The notes beneath the pieces were generated by a model. The model had not been told where the DNA came from. It made no database searches and saw nothing but the letters and a program-made list of their open reading frames with translations. From Desulfovibrio sp. G11 (GTDB taxonomy: Bacteria; Desulfobacterota; Desulfovibrionia; Desulfovibrionales; Desulfovibrionaceae): a stretch of 64,000 nucleotides of DNA. Position numbers and translations under genes: made by a program. The stretch spans positions 1,792,501-1,856,500 of the forward strand of contig NZ_LT984798.1 of assembly GCF_900243745.1 (NCBI RefSeq), in the 5' to 3' direction. This document shows, in pieces, positions 52,103 to 60,942 of the stretch. The first letter of the stretch is position 1; every line of letters starts with the position of its first letter.

Positions 52103-52142
52103 GCGAGAGAGGCCCCTTTTTTCAAAAAGGGGCCTCTCTCGC
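52103..52142 (-). terminator. 40-bp palindrome (copy 3), likely terminator of the hdr-flx operon
   Basis: Arms GCGAGAGAGGCCCC with TTTTTT/AAAAA centre, same 40-base design as 14864-14903 and 16544-16583 but with different arm bases. It lies 34 bases beyond the flxA stop in the direction of transcription, with an AT-rich run between. Confidence 0.7.
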
Positions 52143-52176
52143 AATGAATTATTAAAAAAGGATTACTGGCAGGAAA

Positions 52177-53190
52177 CTACAGTTCCGGCGGCAGTTCCTG
52201 AAGTTCTTTCCAGGTAAACACCGGGCCGTCCACACAGACGTAGCGCCCGCCGATATTGCAGCGTCCGCAGATGCCGATGCCGCATTTCATGCGCTTTTCC
52301 AGTGTGGTCACGATGTTTTCCGGGGCGAAGTTCAGCTTTTCCAGCGCCTGCACGGTAAACTTGATCATGATGGGCGGCCCGCAGAGCACGGCCACGCAGT
52401 TTTTGGGGTCGGGGTTCAGTTCGGTGAGCACGTTAGGGATGAGGCCCACCTTGTGTTCCCAACCCTCAAAGGGCGCATCGATGCAGAGTGTGCAGTCCAG
52501 GTCGTCACGGCGCAGCCATTCTTCGGCTTCATAGCTGAAGGCCATGTCGCGTGGGGTACGCGCGCCGTAGAGCAGACTCACCTTGCCGTAGTCTTTCCTG
52601 TTTTCCAGCACGTGCAGCATGATGGTGCGGATGGGGGCCATGCCGATGCCGCCACCCACAAAGAAGACGTCTTTGCCCTTCCAGTCGTTGTAGGGAAAGA
52701 AGTTACCCAGCGGTGCACGTACACCGACCTTGTCGCCGGGCGACAGGCGGTGGATGGCTGCGGTCACTTCTCCGGCCTGCATGACCGAGAATTGCAGATA
52801 GTCTTTCTGTGACGGCGGCGAGTTGATAACAAAGGTGGATTCGCCCGCGCCGAAAACAGAAAGTTGCCCCACCTGCCCCGGTTCGTGAACGAAATTCTTC
52901 ATGGTTTCGGTATCGTCCAGCACCACGCGCAGGGTGCGGATATTGCCGGTTTCCTGAATAACTTCAGCCACGGTGGCGGTCATAGGCAGATAGGGGTTGC
53001 CCGTGGGTTGCGGACGGGCCGTTATTTCACGCAGCATGCCGCCCTTGGCCGGAGCCTTGGGTGCGGTTTTGGCAGCGGCTGCAGCCGGAGCGTTTTGTTC
53101 GGTCCGGACTTCAGCGGCCTTGGTTGCGGCTGCGGGGGCGGCCGCCTTGGAGCCGCCCTTGGCCTGGGCGGTATTTTTTTTGGTTGCCAT
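52177..53190 (-). CDS. flxA: FlxA: FAD/NAD(P)-binding subunit of the Flx-Hdr complex
   Basis: 337 residues. NAD(P)H:acceptor reductase of the ferredoxin reductase/dihydroorotate dehydrogenase electron-transfer fold, expected to exchange electrons with NAD(H) in the FlxABCD-HdrABC complex. After an Ala/Lys-rich disordered N-terminus (~60 residues), an FAD-binding barrel carries TFVINSPPSQ-type residues, then the NAD(P) site VFFVGGGIGMAPIRTIMLH, and a C-terminal [2Fe-2S] motif CGIGICGRCNIGGRYVC. Start ATG 53190 has AGGAG upstream. Last gene of the operon. Confidence 0.85.
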   Translation of the reverse strand: MATKKNTAQAKGGSKAAAPAAATKAAEVRTEQNAPAAAAAKTAPKAPAKGGMLREITARPQPTGNPYLPMTATVAEVIQETGNIRTLRVVLDDTETMKNFVHEPGQVGQLSVFGAGESTFVINSPPSQKDYLQFSVMQAGEVTAAIHRLSPGDKVGVRAPLGNFFPYNDWKGKDVFFVGGGIGMAPIRTIMLHVLENRKDYGKVSLLYGARTPRDMAFSYEAEEWLRRDDLDCTLCIDAPFEGWEHKVGLIPNVLTELNPDPKNCVAVLCGPPIMIKFTVQALEKLNFAPENIVTTLEKRMKCGIGICGRCNIGGRYVCVDGPVFTWKELQELPPEL

Positions 53191-53198
53191 GTCTGCTC

Positions 53199-54272
53199 CT
53201 ACTCGGCTTTGTCTTGCTTGGCTTCCAGCGCTGCCAGCACAATGGCGCGGATGTCCAGACAGACGGGGCAGTTGCTGATGCACCGGCCACAGCCGCTGCA
53301 GGAGAACGAACCCCAGTTTTCAGGATAGGTGGAGTACTTGTGCGAAACACGGTTGCGCATGCGCAGGGCCTTGGTGGTGCGGGGGTTGTGCCCGCTGGCC
53401 TCGCGCGTGAACAGGGATGACATGCAGTTGTCCCAGCTGCGCAGGCGGCGTCCGCCTTTTTCGCTCAGCCCTTCGCCTTCATCCGTGATATTGAAGCAAT
53501 AGCAGGTGGGGCAGAAGTAGGTGCAGGCGCCGCAAGACAGGCAGCGGTCAGTCTGGTTTTGCCAGAACTCCACATCCGTGAACATGGCCGCCAGCTTTTG
53601 CGGGGCCTCTTTGATGTTGGGGGCAGGCACAAGGCTGGCCCAGGCCGCCTTGCGTACTTCCTCCACCTTGCCGAAGCGGTCGCCGCCGTCTTCAAGCGAA
53701 GAGGCGGAAAGCAGCGCTTCGCCCTTGGGCGTGATGGCCTGGAGCACATAGCCGCCCTCGATTTCGGTCATGAGAATGTCCGAACCTTCGGGCGAGGTGG
53801 GGCCGCCGCCAACCCAGTGGCAGAAGCAGGTATTGCAGCCCGAATTGCAGGTAAGGCTGATGACCGTAAGAGCATCGCGCCTGGCCCTGTAATAGGGGTC
53901 GGCAAAGGGGCCGTTAAGGTAGGGCCGGTCAAGGATGGCGTAGCCGCGCGCATCGCAGGGGCGGGTGGCAAAAACCACGGTGGCTTCGGCCTGCGGCGTA
54001 TCGTCCACCTGTATGGAGATGCGGGCCGGATTTTCCGGGTCTTTGCTTTTTTTGTAGCTTACCAGGGTTTCACACTGGGGCAGCACGGCCTCCTTGGCAG
54101 GCACGGTGGCTTTTGCAAGGGTAAAGGGCTTGCCTTCTTCCCAGGCTTCAAAAACCACGGAGTGTTTGGCCGCGGGCTTTTCCACGGGAACAAGCACGCG
54201 GTTACCCTGTTGCGAGAGAAAGGCCAGAAAGGCAGGCAGGCCGTCGGGGGTTACAAAGCGGGTCATGCTCAT
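53199..54272 (-). CDS. flxB: FlxB: 4Fe-4S dicluster subunit of the Flx-Hdr complex
   Basis: 357 residues, similar in plan to the AsrA/anaerobic sulfite reductase A family. N-terminal domain with VVFATRPCDARG, a cysteine group LTCNSGCNTCFCHW, then two ferredoxin clusters CLSCGACTYFCPTCYCF and CSGCGRCISNCPVC. It should relay electrons between FlxA and FlxC/D. Its start overlaps the stop of the upstream gene by 4 bases (ATGA), and flxA begins 8 bases after it. Confidence 0.82.
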   Translation of the reverse strand: MSMTRFVTPDGLPAFLAFLSQQGNRVLVPVEKPAAKHSVVFEAWEEGKPFTLAKATVPAKEAVLPQCETLVSYKKSKDPENPARISIQVDDTPQAEATVVFATRPCDARGYAILDRPYLNGPFADPYYRARRDALTVISLTCNSGCNTCFCHWVGGGPTSPEGSDILMTEIEGGYVLQAITPKGEALLSASSLEDGGDRFGKVEEVRKAAWASLVPAPNIKEAPQKLAAMFTDVEFWQNQTDRCLSCGACTYFCPTCYCFNITDEGEGLSEKGGRRLRSWDNCMSSLFTREASGHNPRTTKALRMRNRVSHKYSTYPENWGSFSCSGCGRCISNCPVCLDIRAIVLAALEAKQDKAE

Positions 54273-55717
54273 TTCCAGTCCCTCTCATGGATGTTCTTTT
54301 CTTCCACTTCATAGCCCAGCAGCGGCGGCACGGCTTCGGCATTGAGGCCCGCCTTGTAGCCGTCAAAGAGCTGGCCCACAGCACGGCCGATCTGCTGGCG
54401 CAGGGCCAGAATGGGAATGCCCACGGGGCAGGCCCGCTGGCATTCGCCGCAGCCCGTGCAGCGCCCGGCAAGGTGCATGGCGTGTATGGTCTGGAAGAAC
54501 AGTTTTTCCTTCACGCTGTCTTCCTGCGTCATCCAGTGCGGGTCGCGGCTGTCTGAAACGCAGAAGTCGCGGCAGACGCACATGGGGCAGGCATTGCGGC
54601 AGGCGTAGCAGCGCAGGCAGCGCTCCATCTGGCCGCGCCAGAAGGCCATGCGCTCTTCAAGCGTCATGGAATCGAGCAGGGCCAGTTCGGGCGGGGTGTG
54701 GGGGCCGGCTTCCACCTTTGCAGGTGTACCCAGGCGTGTATCTGCAAGAACGGCCGAGGGGGTGGTGCAGCCGTAGCATTTGCCCTGGGCGTAGTCGGTC
54801 ATGCAGAAGCGGTGGGGCTTGCCGTCGGCCGTAATGGTAACCCCGGCCTCGTCATATTCCACCTTGTCGATACTGGTGTAGCGCCCAAGCTCCTGGGTAA
54901 CGCGGGCCATATCCAGCGTGCCCTCACAGGGCATGGCGAAAATGGTCACGTCTTCACGGCGGATAAGCTTTTCCTGCAGCAGCTCCACCACAGAGCGCGA
55001 GTCACAGCCCTTGACCACAATGCCCACTTTTTTGCCCTTGAATGATGGCAGGTAGACGGCCGGGTTGTTGACGTTGAGCGGACCCCACACGAGCTTGTCC
55101 ACATCTTCGGGAGTTTTCATGAAGATGGGCACGGTATGGGCGGCATCGTAGCCTTCGCCCCAGCCGATGACAAAGTCCAGCTCGGGCAGTTTGGCCTTGA
55201 TGGCTTCCTTGAGTTCGCCAAGGGCGGCGTTTTGCCCTGTGCCCAAGGGCCGCAGGGAGGTAAGCGCCATGTCGGCGATCTTGAGCAGCGGCTCGGGATC
55301 TTCCAGGCGGGGCGCGGGGCCGAGCTTGTGGATGCGGTCGGTAAAGACCGTAACCACCTGCTGCCAGCGCTGGCCTTCGGATGCCGAAACCCAGGTGTAT
55401 TCAAAGCGGCGGTCGTCAATGCCAAGCACGGGCAGAAACTGCTTGAGCACTTCAAGACGGCGGCGGGCATAGAAGTTGCCTGCCGCATAGTGGCAGTCGC
55501 GGGGGTGGCAGCCGGAAACCAGCACGCCGTCCGCCCCGTTCAGCAGGGCCTTGACGATAAACAGCGGGTCTATGCGGCCCGAGCAGGGCACGCGGATGAT
55601 ACGCAGATCTGTGGGCTGGGTGGCGCGGGCCACACCGGCTGTGTCGGCGCCGCCATAGGAGCACCAGTTGCAGAGAAAACCCACAATCCGCAGTTCTTTG
55701 CCTTCTAAAGCTGGCAT
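54269..55717 (-). CDS. FlxD-FlxC fusion: MvhD-like domain plus ferredoxin/FrhB-like domain
   Basis: 482 residues. Residues ~1-135 are an MvhD/FlxD-type iron-sulfur domain (RIVGFLCNWCSYGGADTAG, VPCSGRIDPLFIVKAL, GCHPRDCHY), which docks on HdrA. Residues ~195-480 resemble FlxC/FrhB-type proteins: GKKVGIVVKGCDSRSVVELL, then two ferredoxin clusters CLRCYACRNACPMCVC and CTGCGECQRACP. In Desulfovibrio vulgaris these are described as separate FlxD and FlxC subunits. The fusion is continuous with no sign of a frameshift. Start overlaps the 3' end of hdrA by 13 bases. Confidence 0.8.
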   Translation of the reverse strand: MPALEGKELRIVGFLCNWCSYGGADTAGVARATQPTDLRIIRVPCSGRIDPLFIVKALLNGADGVLVSGCHPRDCHYAAGNFYARRRLEVLKQFLPVLGIDDRRFEYTWVSASEGQRWQQVVTVFTDRIHKLGPAPRLEDPEPLLKIADMALTSLRPLGTGQNAALGELKEAIKAKLPELDFVIGWGEGYDAAHTVPIFMKTPEDVDKLVWGPLNVNNPAVYLPSFKGKKVGIVVKGCDSRSVVELLQEKLIRREDVTIFAMPCEGTLDMARVTQELGRYTSIDKVEYDEAGVTITADGKPHRFCMTDYAQGKCYGCTTPSAVLADTRLGTPAKVEAGPHTPPELALLDSMTLEERMAFWRGQMERCLRCYACRNACPMCVCRDFCVSDSRDPHWMTQEDSVKEKLFFQTIHAMHLAGRCTGCGECQRACPVGIPILALRQQIGRAVGQLFDGYKAGLNAEAVPPLLGYEVEEKNIHERDWK

Positions 55718-57666
55718 AGCGCGTTAACCTCCGCAAGAATCTGGTTGTCTGTGGCGTGTGAAAGCTGGATGGCCCCCTGGGGGCAGGTGGCCGTGCAAAG
55801 CCCGCAGCCCTGGCACACGGTTTCAATAACCTGGGCCTTACCTTCGCCCCGGACTTCCACTTCCTTGATGGCTCCGAAGGGGCAGCACTGGATGCACTTG
55901 CCGCAGTTGACGCAGCGGCGCATGTCCACCTGGGCGATCTGCGGGTCGCTTTCCAGCTTGTCCTTGGCAAAGAGGGCCAGCACCTTGGCGGCCGCAGCCG
56001 AACCCTGGGCCACGGAAGCGGGAATATCCTTGGTCCCCTGGCACACGCCCGCCAGATACACACCGGCGGTATTGGTTTCTACAGGCTTGAGCTTGACGTG
56101 GCTTTCCATAAAAAAGCCGTAGCTGTCGTATGAAATACGCAGCTTTTCAGCCAGCTGAGGTGCGCCCTTGCTGGCCTCGATACCTACAGCCAGAACCACA
56201 AGGTCGGCCTTGATTTCAATGGCCTGCCCCATAAGCGTGTCTACGCCCATAACCACGAGCTGGCCCTGACCGTCGGGGTATATCTGCGAGACGCGCCCGC
56301 GGATGTATTCCGTACCGTATTCTTCCATGGTGCGGCGGGTAAACTCGTCGTACATCTTGCCTGCGGCGCGGATGTCCATATAGAAGACATAGGACTGGGA
56401 GTCGGGGATGTGGTCCTTGGTCAGGATGGCCTGCTTGGCCGTATACATGCAGCAGAAGCCGGAGCAGTAGGGCCGCCCGATGGATTTGTCGCGCGAGCCG
56501 ACACACTGCACGAAAACGATGTTTTTGGGTTCCTTGCCGTCCGAGGGGCGTTTGATATGCCCGGCAGTGGGACCGGAGGCATTGAGCAGCCGCTCGTACT
56601 GCAGGGACGTGATAACGTCGGGGTAAGCGCCGCCGCCATATTCCTGGTACACGGTCCAGTCCATGAGGTCATAGCCGGTGGCGGCCACGATGCTGCCAAC
56701 CTCTTCGGTTATGATCTCGTCTTCCATGTCATACTTGATGGCCCCGGTGGGGCATATTTTGGCGCATACGCCGCACTTGCCCTTGATGAACTGGCGGCAG
56801 TGCCCGGCGTTGATGACGGCCTTTTTGGGGATGGCCTGCGGAAAGGCAATGGTGATGGCCGTGGTGTTGCTGATCTCTTCGTTAAAGGCGTCAGGCGTTT
56901 TTTTGCTGGGGCATTTTTCTGTGCAGGCTCCGCAGCCGGTGCAGAGGCTCCAGTCCACATAGGTGGCCCTTTTGCGGATTTTCACCGTAAAGTTGCCCAC
57001 ATAGCCCGAGATGTCTTCCACCTCGGAATAAGCATACAGCGTGATGTTGGAGTGCTGGGCCACGTCGACCATCTTGGGGCCGAGAATGCAGGCCGAGCAG
57101 TCCACCGTGGGAAAGGTCTTGTCCAGCTTGGCCATTTTGCCGCCGATGGTGGCATCACGCTCCACAAGCACCACGGGCACGCCGCCGTCGGCGCAGTCAA
57201 GGGCGGCCTGAATGCCTGCCACGCCGCCGCCGATGACGAGCACGCGCTTGTTGACGTCAAAGCTTTTGGCGAGCAGCGGCTTGTTGTTGCGCAGCTTTTC
57301 AACCGCCAGCAGGACCAGTTCGGCGGATTTGTTGGTATTGGCTTCCTTGTCGCGGCCAATCCACGAGACATGCTCGCGAATATTCGCCATTTCGAGCATG
57401 TAGCGGTTGAGCCCCGCGCGTTCCACCGTGCGGCGGAAGGTCGGCTCGTGCATGCGGGGCGAACAGGAAGCCACCACAACGCCGTCAAGCTTGTGCTCGT
57501 GAATGGCTGCCTCAATGGCTGCCTGGCCGGGTTCGGCACAGGTGTACATGGGGTCGTCGGCGTACACCACGTCGGGGTAGGTGCGGGCAATCTCAGCCAC
57601 CTTGGCGCAGTCAACGGTGCCGCCGATATTGCTGCCGCAATGGCAGACGAAAACGCCTATTCTCAT
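55705..57666 (-). CDS. hdrA: Heterodisulfide reductase-like subunit A (flavin-bifurcating)
   Basis: 653 residues. HdrA carries the FAD thought to perform electron bifurcation. N-terminal GVFVCHCGSNIGGTVDC, VVASCSPRMHEPTFR, and the FAD motif VLVIGGGVAGIQAALDCADGG followed by GGKMAKLDKTFPTVDCSACILGPKM. Ferredoxin clusters: CTGCGACTEKCP, CGVCAKICP, and the C-terminal pair CVNCGKCIQCCP / CQGCGLCTATCP. Cytoplasmic. 4-base overlaps with hdrB upstream and a 13-base overlap with the Flx fusion downstream show tight coupling. Confidence 0.95.
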   Translation of the reverse strand: MRIGVFVCHCGSNIGGTVDCAKVAEIARTYPDVVYADDPMYTCAEPGQAAIEAAIHEHKLDGVVVASCSPRMHEPTFRRTVERAGLNRYMLEMANIREHVSWIGRDKEANTNKSAELVLLAVEKLRNNKPLLAKSFDVNKRVLVIGGGVAGIQAALDCADGGVPVVLVERDATIGGKMAKLDKTFPTVDCSACILGPKMVDVAQHSNITLYAYSEVEDISGYVGNFTVKIRKRATYVDWSLCTGCGACTEKCPSKKTPDAFNEEISNTTAITIAFPQAIPKKAVINAGHCRQFIKGKCGVCAKICPTGAIKYDMEDEIITEEVGSIVAATGYDLMDWTVYQEYGGGAYPDVITSLQYERLLNASGPTAGHIKRPSDGKEPKNIVFVQCVGSRDKSIGRPYCSGFCCMYTAKQAILTKDHIPDSQSYVFYMDIRAAGKMYDEFTRRTMEEYGTEYIRGRVSQIYPDGQGQLVVMGVDTLMGQAIEIKADLVVLAVGIEASKGAPQLAEKLRISYDSYGFFMESHVKLKPVETNTAGVYLAGVCQGTKDIPASVAQGSAAAAKVLALFAKDKLESDPQIAQVDMRRCVNCGKCIQCCPFGAIKEVEVRGEGKAQVIETVCQGCGLCTATCPQGAIQLSHATDNQILAEVNALCQL

Positions 57667-58583
57667 GACCTGCCTCCTTCAGCGGCCTTGTCTGCGGCGG
57701 CGGAATTGCGCCGGAGTTCGTCCAGCTTGCGGATGAGGCCGTCAGGGCTGACGCGCAGTTTGTTAAGCCCCAGTTCCTTGTGGTCAAGGCCAAAGGCTAT
57801 GCCCATCATCTGGGTGAAGTAGAGCACCGGCAGGTGGAAGGCCGTGCCCATTTCTTTGGATGCCTGCTGCTGGCGCAGATCAAGGTTCATCTGGCAGAGC
57901 GGGCAGGCCACGATGACGGCATCCACGCCAAGCTGCGTGGCAAGGTCGAGGATGCGCCCGGAATTGCGGGCCGTCATCACGCGTTCGGGAATGCCGAACG
58001 ACGCGCCACAGCAGGCTGTTTTGAGGGGAAAGTCCACCATTTCAGCGCCGCAGGCGGCGAGCATGCTTTCCATAAGTGTGGGATTTTCCGGATCGCCGAA
58101 GTTCATGATCTCTGCGGGGCGGCTCATGAGGCAGCCGTAATAGGCGGCCAGCCTGAGACCCTTGAGGCTTTTGCGCACCCGGGCGGCGATGGTTTCCATA
58201 TCATAGGCTTCGGCAATGCCCTGCATGACCGAGGTCACGGGCGGAAAGGTCTTGGCCGAGGGGCCGTCGAGCAGTTCGTCCACACGTTGGCGAAACGCGG
58301 GGTCTTCCATACGTCTGGCGGCCAGCTTGAGATTGGAAAGGCAGCTCGGGCAGGGCGTGAGCAGCAGTTCGGCCTGCTGCTGGGCGGCAATGTCGAGGTT
58401 GCGCACGCACAGGGCCGCGGAAAGCTCGGTATCCACGGCGTGGGCCGGGGTGGAGCCACAGCAGTTCCAGTCCGGAATGTCCACAAGGTTCATGTCCAGC
58501 GCCTTGCACACGGCCTGGGTGGACATTTCGTAGTCCTTGGAAGAGCCTCGGGCCGAGCAGCCGGGGTAGTAGGCAAAATTCAT
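57663..58583 (-). CDS. hdrB: Heterodisulfide reductase-like subunit B (CCG protein)
   Basis: 306 residues. Catalytic HdrB subunit with two CCG domains that bind noncubane [4Fe-4S] clusters: WNCCGSTPAH with TPCPSCLSNLK, and TACCGASFGIPER with VACPLCQMNLD. It is expected to reduce a disulfide; in Desulfovibrio DsrC is the favoured partner (inference from the literature on these organisms). N-terminus NFAYYPGCSARGSSKDY matches the family. Overlaps hdrC and hdrA by 4 bases each. Confidence 0.95.
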   Translation of the reverse strand: MNFAYYPGCSARGSSKDYEMSTQAVCKALDMNLVDIPDWNCCGSTPAHAVDTELSAALCVRNLDIAAQQQAELLLTPCPSCLSNLKLAARRMEDPAFRQRVDELLDGPSAKTFPPVTSVMQGIAEAYDMETIAARVRKSLKGLRLAAYYGCLMSRPAEIMNFGDPENPTLMESMLAACGAEMVDFPLKTACCGASFGIPERVMTARNSGRILDLATQLGVDAVIVACPLCQMNLDLRQQQASKEMGTAFHLPVLYFTQMMGIAFGLDHKELGLNKLRVSPDGLIRKLDELRRNSAAADKAAEGGRS

Positions 58584-59161
58584 GGGCGTACCCCCTCGCG
58601 CTTGGCGCGTTCTTTATAGCGCTGGAAAATGCGCGAAACCGGGGCTGCTCCCTGGGGCAGAACGTGGGGTTTGAGGCCCAGCTTGCCTTTTTTGAGAGCT
58701 TCCGGGGCGAGGTCCACGTCAGTGAACACGCGCATGGAGCGCATCATATACAGGGCCATGGTGCCGATTTCATAGGTGCGGCCAAAGGCCCGCACCGTAT
58801 CAAGGAAGGAAAACCAGAACTTTTCCACCTTGGGCACGGTCACGCGGCCTTCTTTGCGGGCCATGTGGCGCAGTGTTTCCATTATGCCCGCAACGTCGAT
58901 GTTGTTGGGACAGCGAAGGCTACAGGTAGAGCAGGAAAGGCACATCCAGATAGAGCGCGAATTCAGCACTTCATCCCTGAGGCCAAGCTGTACGGCGCGC
59001 ATGATCTGGCTGACCTGCCGGTCATAGACTAAGCCTGCCGGGCAGCCGGCTGTACAGTTGCCGCACTGGTAGCAGGTTGAAACATTTTGGCCGCTTAGCG
59101 CCTCCACTTCCGCCGTAAAGGCGGCGTCGCGCATCCGGCTCAGATTGATGGCGTCGTTCAT
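58580..59161 (-). CDS. hdrC: Heterodisulfide reductase-like subunit C (4Fe-4S)
   Basis: 193 residues with two [4Fe-4S] motifs CYQCGNCTAGCPAG and CLSCSTCSLRCPN, which wire HdrB to HdrA. The start at 59161 (MNDAINLSRM) has AGAGAG upstream; the open frame extends much further but only as a shadow of aroQ. First gene of hdrCBA-flx. The upstream gap to aroQ is 109 bases on the same strand. Confidence 0.93.
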   Translation of the reverse strand: MNDAINLSRMRDAAFTAEVEALSGQNVSTCYQCGNCTAGCPAGLVYDRQVSQIMRAVQLGLRDEVLNSRSIWMCLSCSTCSLRCPNNIDVAGIMETLRHMARKEGRVTVPKVEKFWFSFLDTVRAFGRTYEIGTMALYMMRSMRVFTDVDLAPEALKKGKLGLKPHVLPQGAAPVSRIFQRYKERAKREGVRP

Positions 59162-59270
59162 GTGAACTCTCTGGTTAGAGGCTGTTGGGGGGAACCCTGG
59201 ACAAGTCAAGAATGTCTCAGGGAGTAACGCAGAACACCGCAAAAAGCTAGTTCCAGGGCAGTGGAACCTT

Positions 59271-59732
59271 TCAGATTCGCACCTTTCCGGCTGCGCAGGC
59301 CTCCGCCGCATCAAGCGCGGCACGCAGCCCGAGAAGATAGCTCGACGGCCCGAAGCCGCAGATGCTGCCTGTGCAGACGGACGACAGCACGGAATGGTGC
59401 CTGAAATTTTCTCGCGCATGCACGTTGGACATGTGTACCTCGACCACGGGGATTTCCAGTATGGCGAGGGCATCGGCAATGGCATGGCTGTAATGCGTCC
59501 AGGCTCCGGCATTGACGACGACGGCCTGTACGTCCTCATCCGCAGCCTTGTGGATGCGCTCCACCATGACGCCTTCGTGATTGGTCTGAAAACTTTCCAC
59601 CGTAGCGCCAAGTTCCTTGCCCAGAGTCGCCAGGGCGTCATCTATCTGGGCCAGGGTGGCGCTGCCGTAGTGGGCCGGGTCTCGCCTGCCGAACATGTTC
59701 AGGTTGACCCCATGCAGGACCAGTATGCGCAT
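59271..59732 (-). CDS. aroQ: 3-Dehydroquinate dehydratase, type II
   Basis: 153-residue dodecameric dehydratase of the shikimate pathway (3-dehydroquinate to 3-dehydroshikimate). N-terminus ILVLHGVNLNMFGRRDPAHYG carries the active-site Arg/Tyr loop; ESFQTNHEG, the active-site His in VVNAGAWTHYSHAI, and EVHMSNVHARENFRHHS are in place. The start at 59732 has GAGG upstream and matches the family. aroE, the next pathway enzyme, lies 283 bases upstream on the same strand. Confidence 0.95.
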   Translation of the reverse strand: MRILVLHGVNLNMFGRRDPAHYGSATLAQIDDALATLGKELGATVESFQTNHEGVMVERIHKAADEDVQAVVVNAGAWTHYSHAIADALAILEIPVVEVHMSNVHARENFRHHSVLSSVCTGSICGFGPSSYLLGLRAALDAAEACAAGKVRI

Positions 59733-60015
59733 ATGAACCTCGTTTGCGTCCACCGGGAGTTCGGGCGGACAGTTGTTGCAACGGCGAGGGTTGCCGCAAG
59801 AGGGCTTTTGCGCGAAACGGCGGCGTAACCAGGCTGCATTGCGCCCAGGCCCGGTTGCGTCGCGTGCGCAGGTGCCCGCCATGAAGGAGTGGCGCAGCTT
59901 CGGCCGTTGCCCGCAGGCATTGCGGTAACGGCGCACCGTAGTGCACTTGTACTGCTCAGCGCTGTGGCGGCGTCTGCAATCTGTTGAGACCCCGTACTCT
60001 TAGAGGCGCCATGCC

Positions 60016-60942
60016 CTAGCTTGCGGCCAGCGCGGTCTCCAGCGCGTGCCGCGCGTTCAGGGGCAGGGGCTGGCCCGTCCACAGGCGGAACTGGGCATCT
60101 CCCTGACCGAAAAACATGTCCAGCCCCGTCAGGCAGCGTCTGCCCGCCCGGGCGGCCTCCTGCAAGAAGCGTGTTTTCAACGGGTTATATACAATATCAT
60201 AGGCAATGGCCGTTGCCCCGGCAGCATGTGGCCCCAGGTTTTTACCTGTGGTCTCAAATGAATAGGGGCTTTCGCCTTCGGCCTTGCCCCGCATGCCCAG
60301 GGGAGTGGTATTGACGACCAGAAGCGCCGGCACATCGTGGCGGCGGCTCCAGTCCAGCGGCTTCAGGCCGAATTCTTCGGCCAGGGGCAGGTGCGAACGG
60401 TCGGAGGGTGTAGCCACATAAATATTTTCGGGCCTGCTGCCCGGCTCAAGGGCAGTCAGACCGGCCGCCACGGCCCGGGCCGCGCCGCCTGCGCCCAGAA
60501 CAAGCACATTCGCGCCGCCAAGCGCTTCCTGCGCCAGCGGGGCCATAAACCCCGCGACATCAGTATTGTCGCCGTAAAGCAGACCGCCACGCCAGTAGAT
60601 GGTGTTGACCGCGCCCACACGCCGGGCCAGAGGGCTGACCTCATCCAGCAGGGGCAGCAGGGCAACTTTGTGCGGAATGGTAACGGAGCAGCCGCGGATG
60701 TTGAGCAGGCGCACGCTGTCCACAAATGCGGCCAGCCGCTGCGGCGGTACTTCCCACCGCAGATAAAGACCGGGCAGGCCGAGAGTCTTGAAGCCGGTAT
60801 TGTGCAGCAGGGGAGAAAGGCTCTGCGTCAGCGGCCAGCCCACAACACCGTACAGGAGCGCGTCTGCCCCGTCCCGACCGATGCCCGGGGCGGGAGCGTG
60901 CGTGGCTGCGGGAATGCTGGCTTCTGCTGTTACGGCATTCAT
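60016..60942 (-). CDS. aroE: Shikimate dehydrogenase
   Basis: 308 residues. NADPH-dependent reduction of 3-dehydroshikimate to shikimate. Substrate motifs SLSPLLHN, SVTIPHK and GDNTDVAGF are present, as is the NADP Rossmann loop VLGAGGAARAVAAG and NTTPLGM, YDIVYNPLKTRFL. An N-terminal extension of ~28 Ala-rich residues precedes the core. The start ATG 60942 has GGAG about 10 bases upstream, so the exact start is less certain. A gap of 283 bases separates it from aroQ. Confidence 0.95.
   Translation of the reverse strand: MNAVTAEASIPAATHAPAPGIGRDGADALLYGVVGWPLTQSLSPLLHNTGFKTLGLPGLYLRWEVPPQRLAAFVDSVRLLNIRGCSVTIPHKVALLPLLDEVSPLARRVGAVNTIYWRGGLLYGDNTDVAGFMAPLAQEALGGANVLVLGAGGAARAVAAGLTALEPGSRPENIYVATPSDRSHLPLAEEFGLKPLDWSRRHDVPALLVVNTTPLGMRGKAEGESPYSFETTGKNLGPHAAGATAIAYDIVYNPLKTRFLQEAARAGRRCLTGLDMFFGQGDAQFRLWTGQPLPLNARHALETALAAS

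Larger units (their letters stand above)
51286..52176. other. Gene-free region rich in inverted repeats
   Basis: About 890 bases. Repeated GGCCGCCTGCGCGGCGGGCGG-like blocks occur near 51485, 51535 and 51630, and a large cruciform lies at 51650-51698. Downstream are a 40-bp palindrome (52103-52142) and AT-rich tails. ORFs here are low-complexity and lack ribosome-binding sites. It separates the divergent promoter of the metal-type operon from the end of the flx operon. Confidence 0.5.

Noticed and set aside
56410..57822. 470-codon plus-strand open frame
   Set aside because: Antisense to hdrA, His/Gly/Val-rich, no domain.
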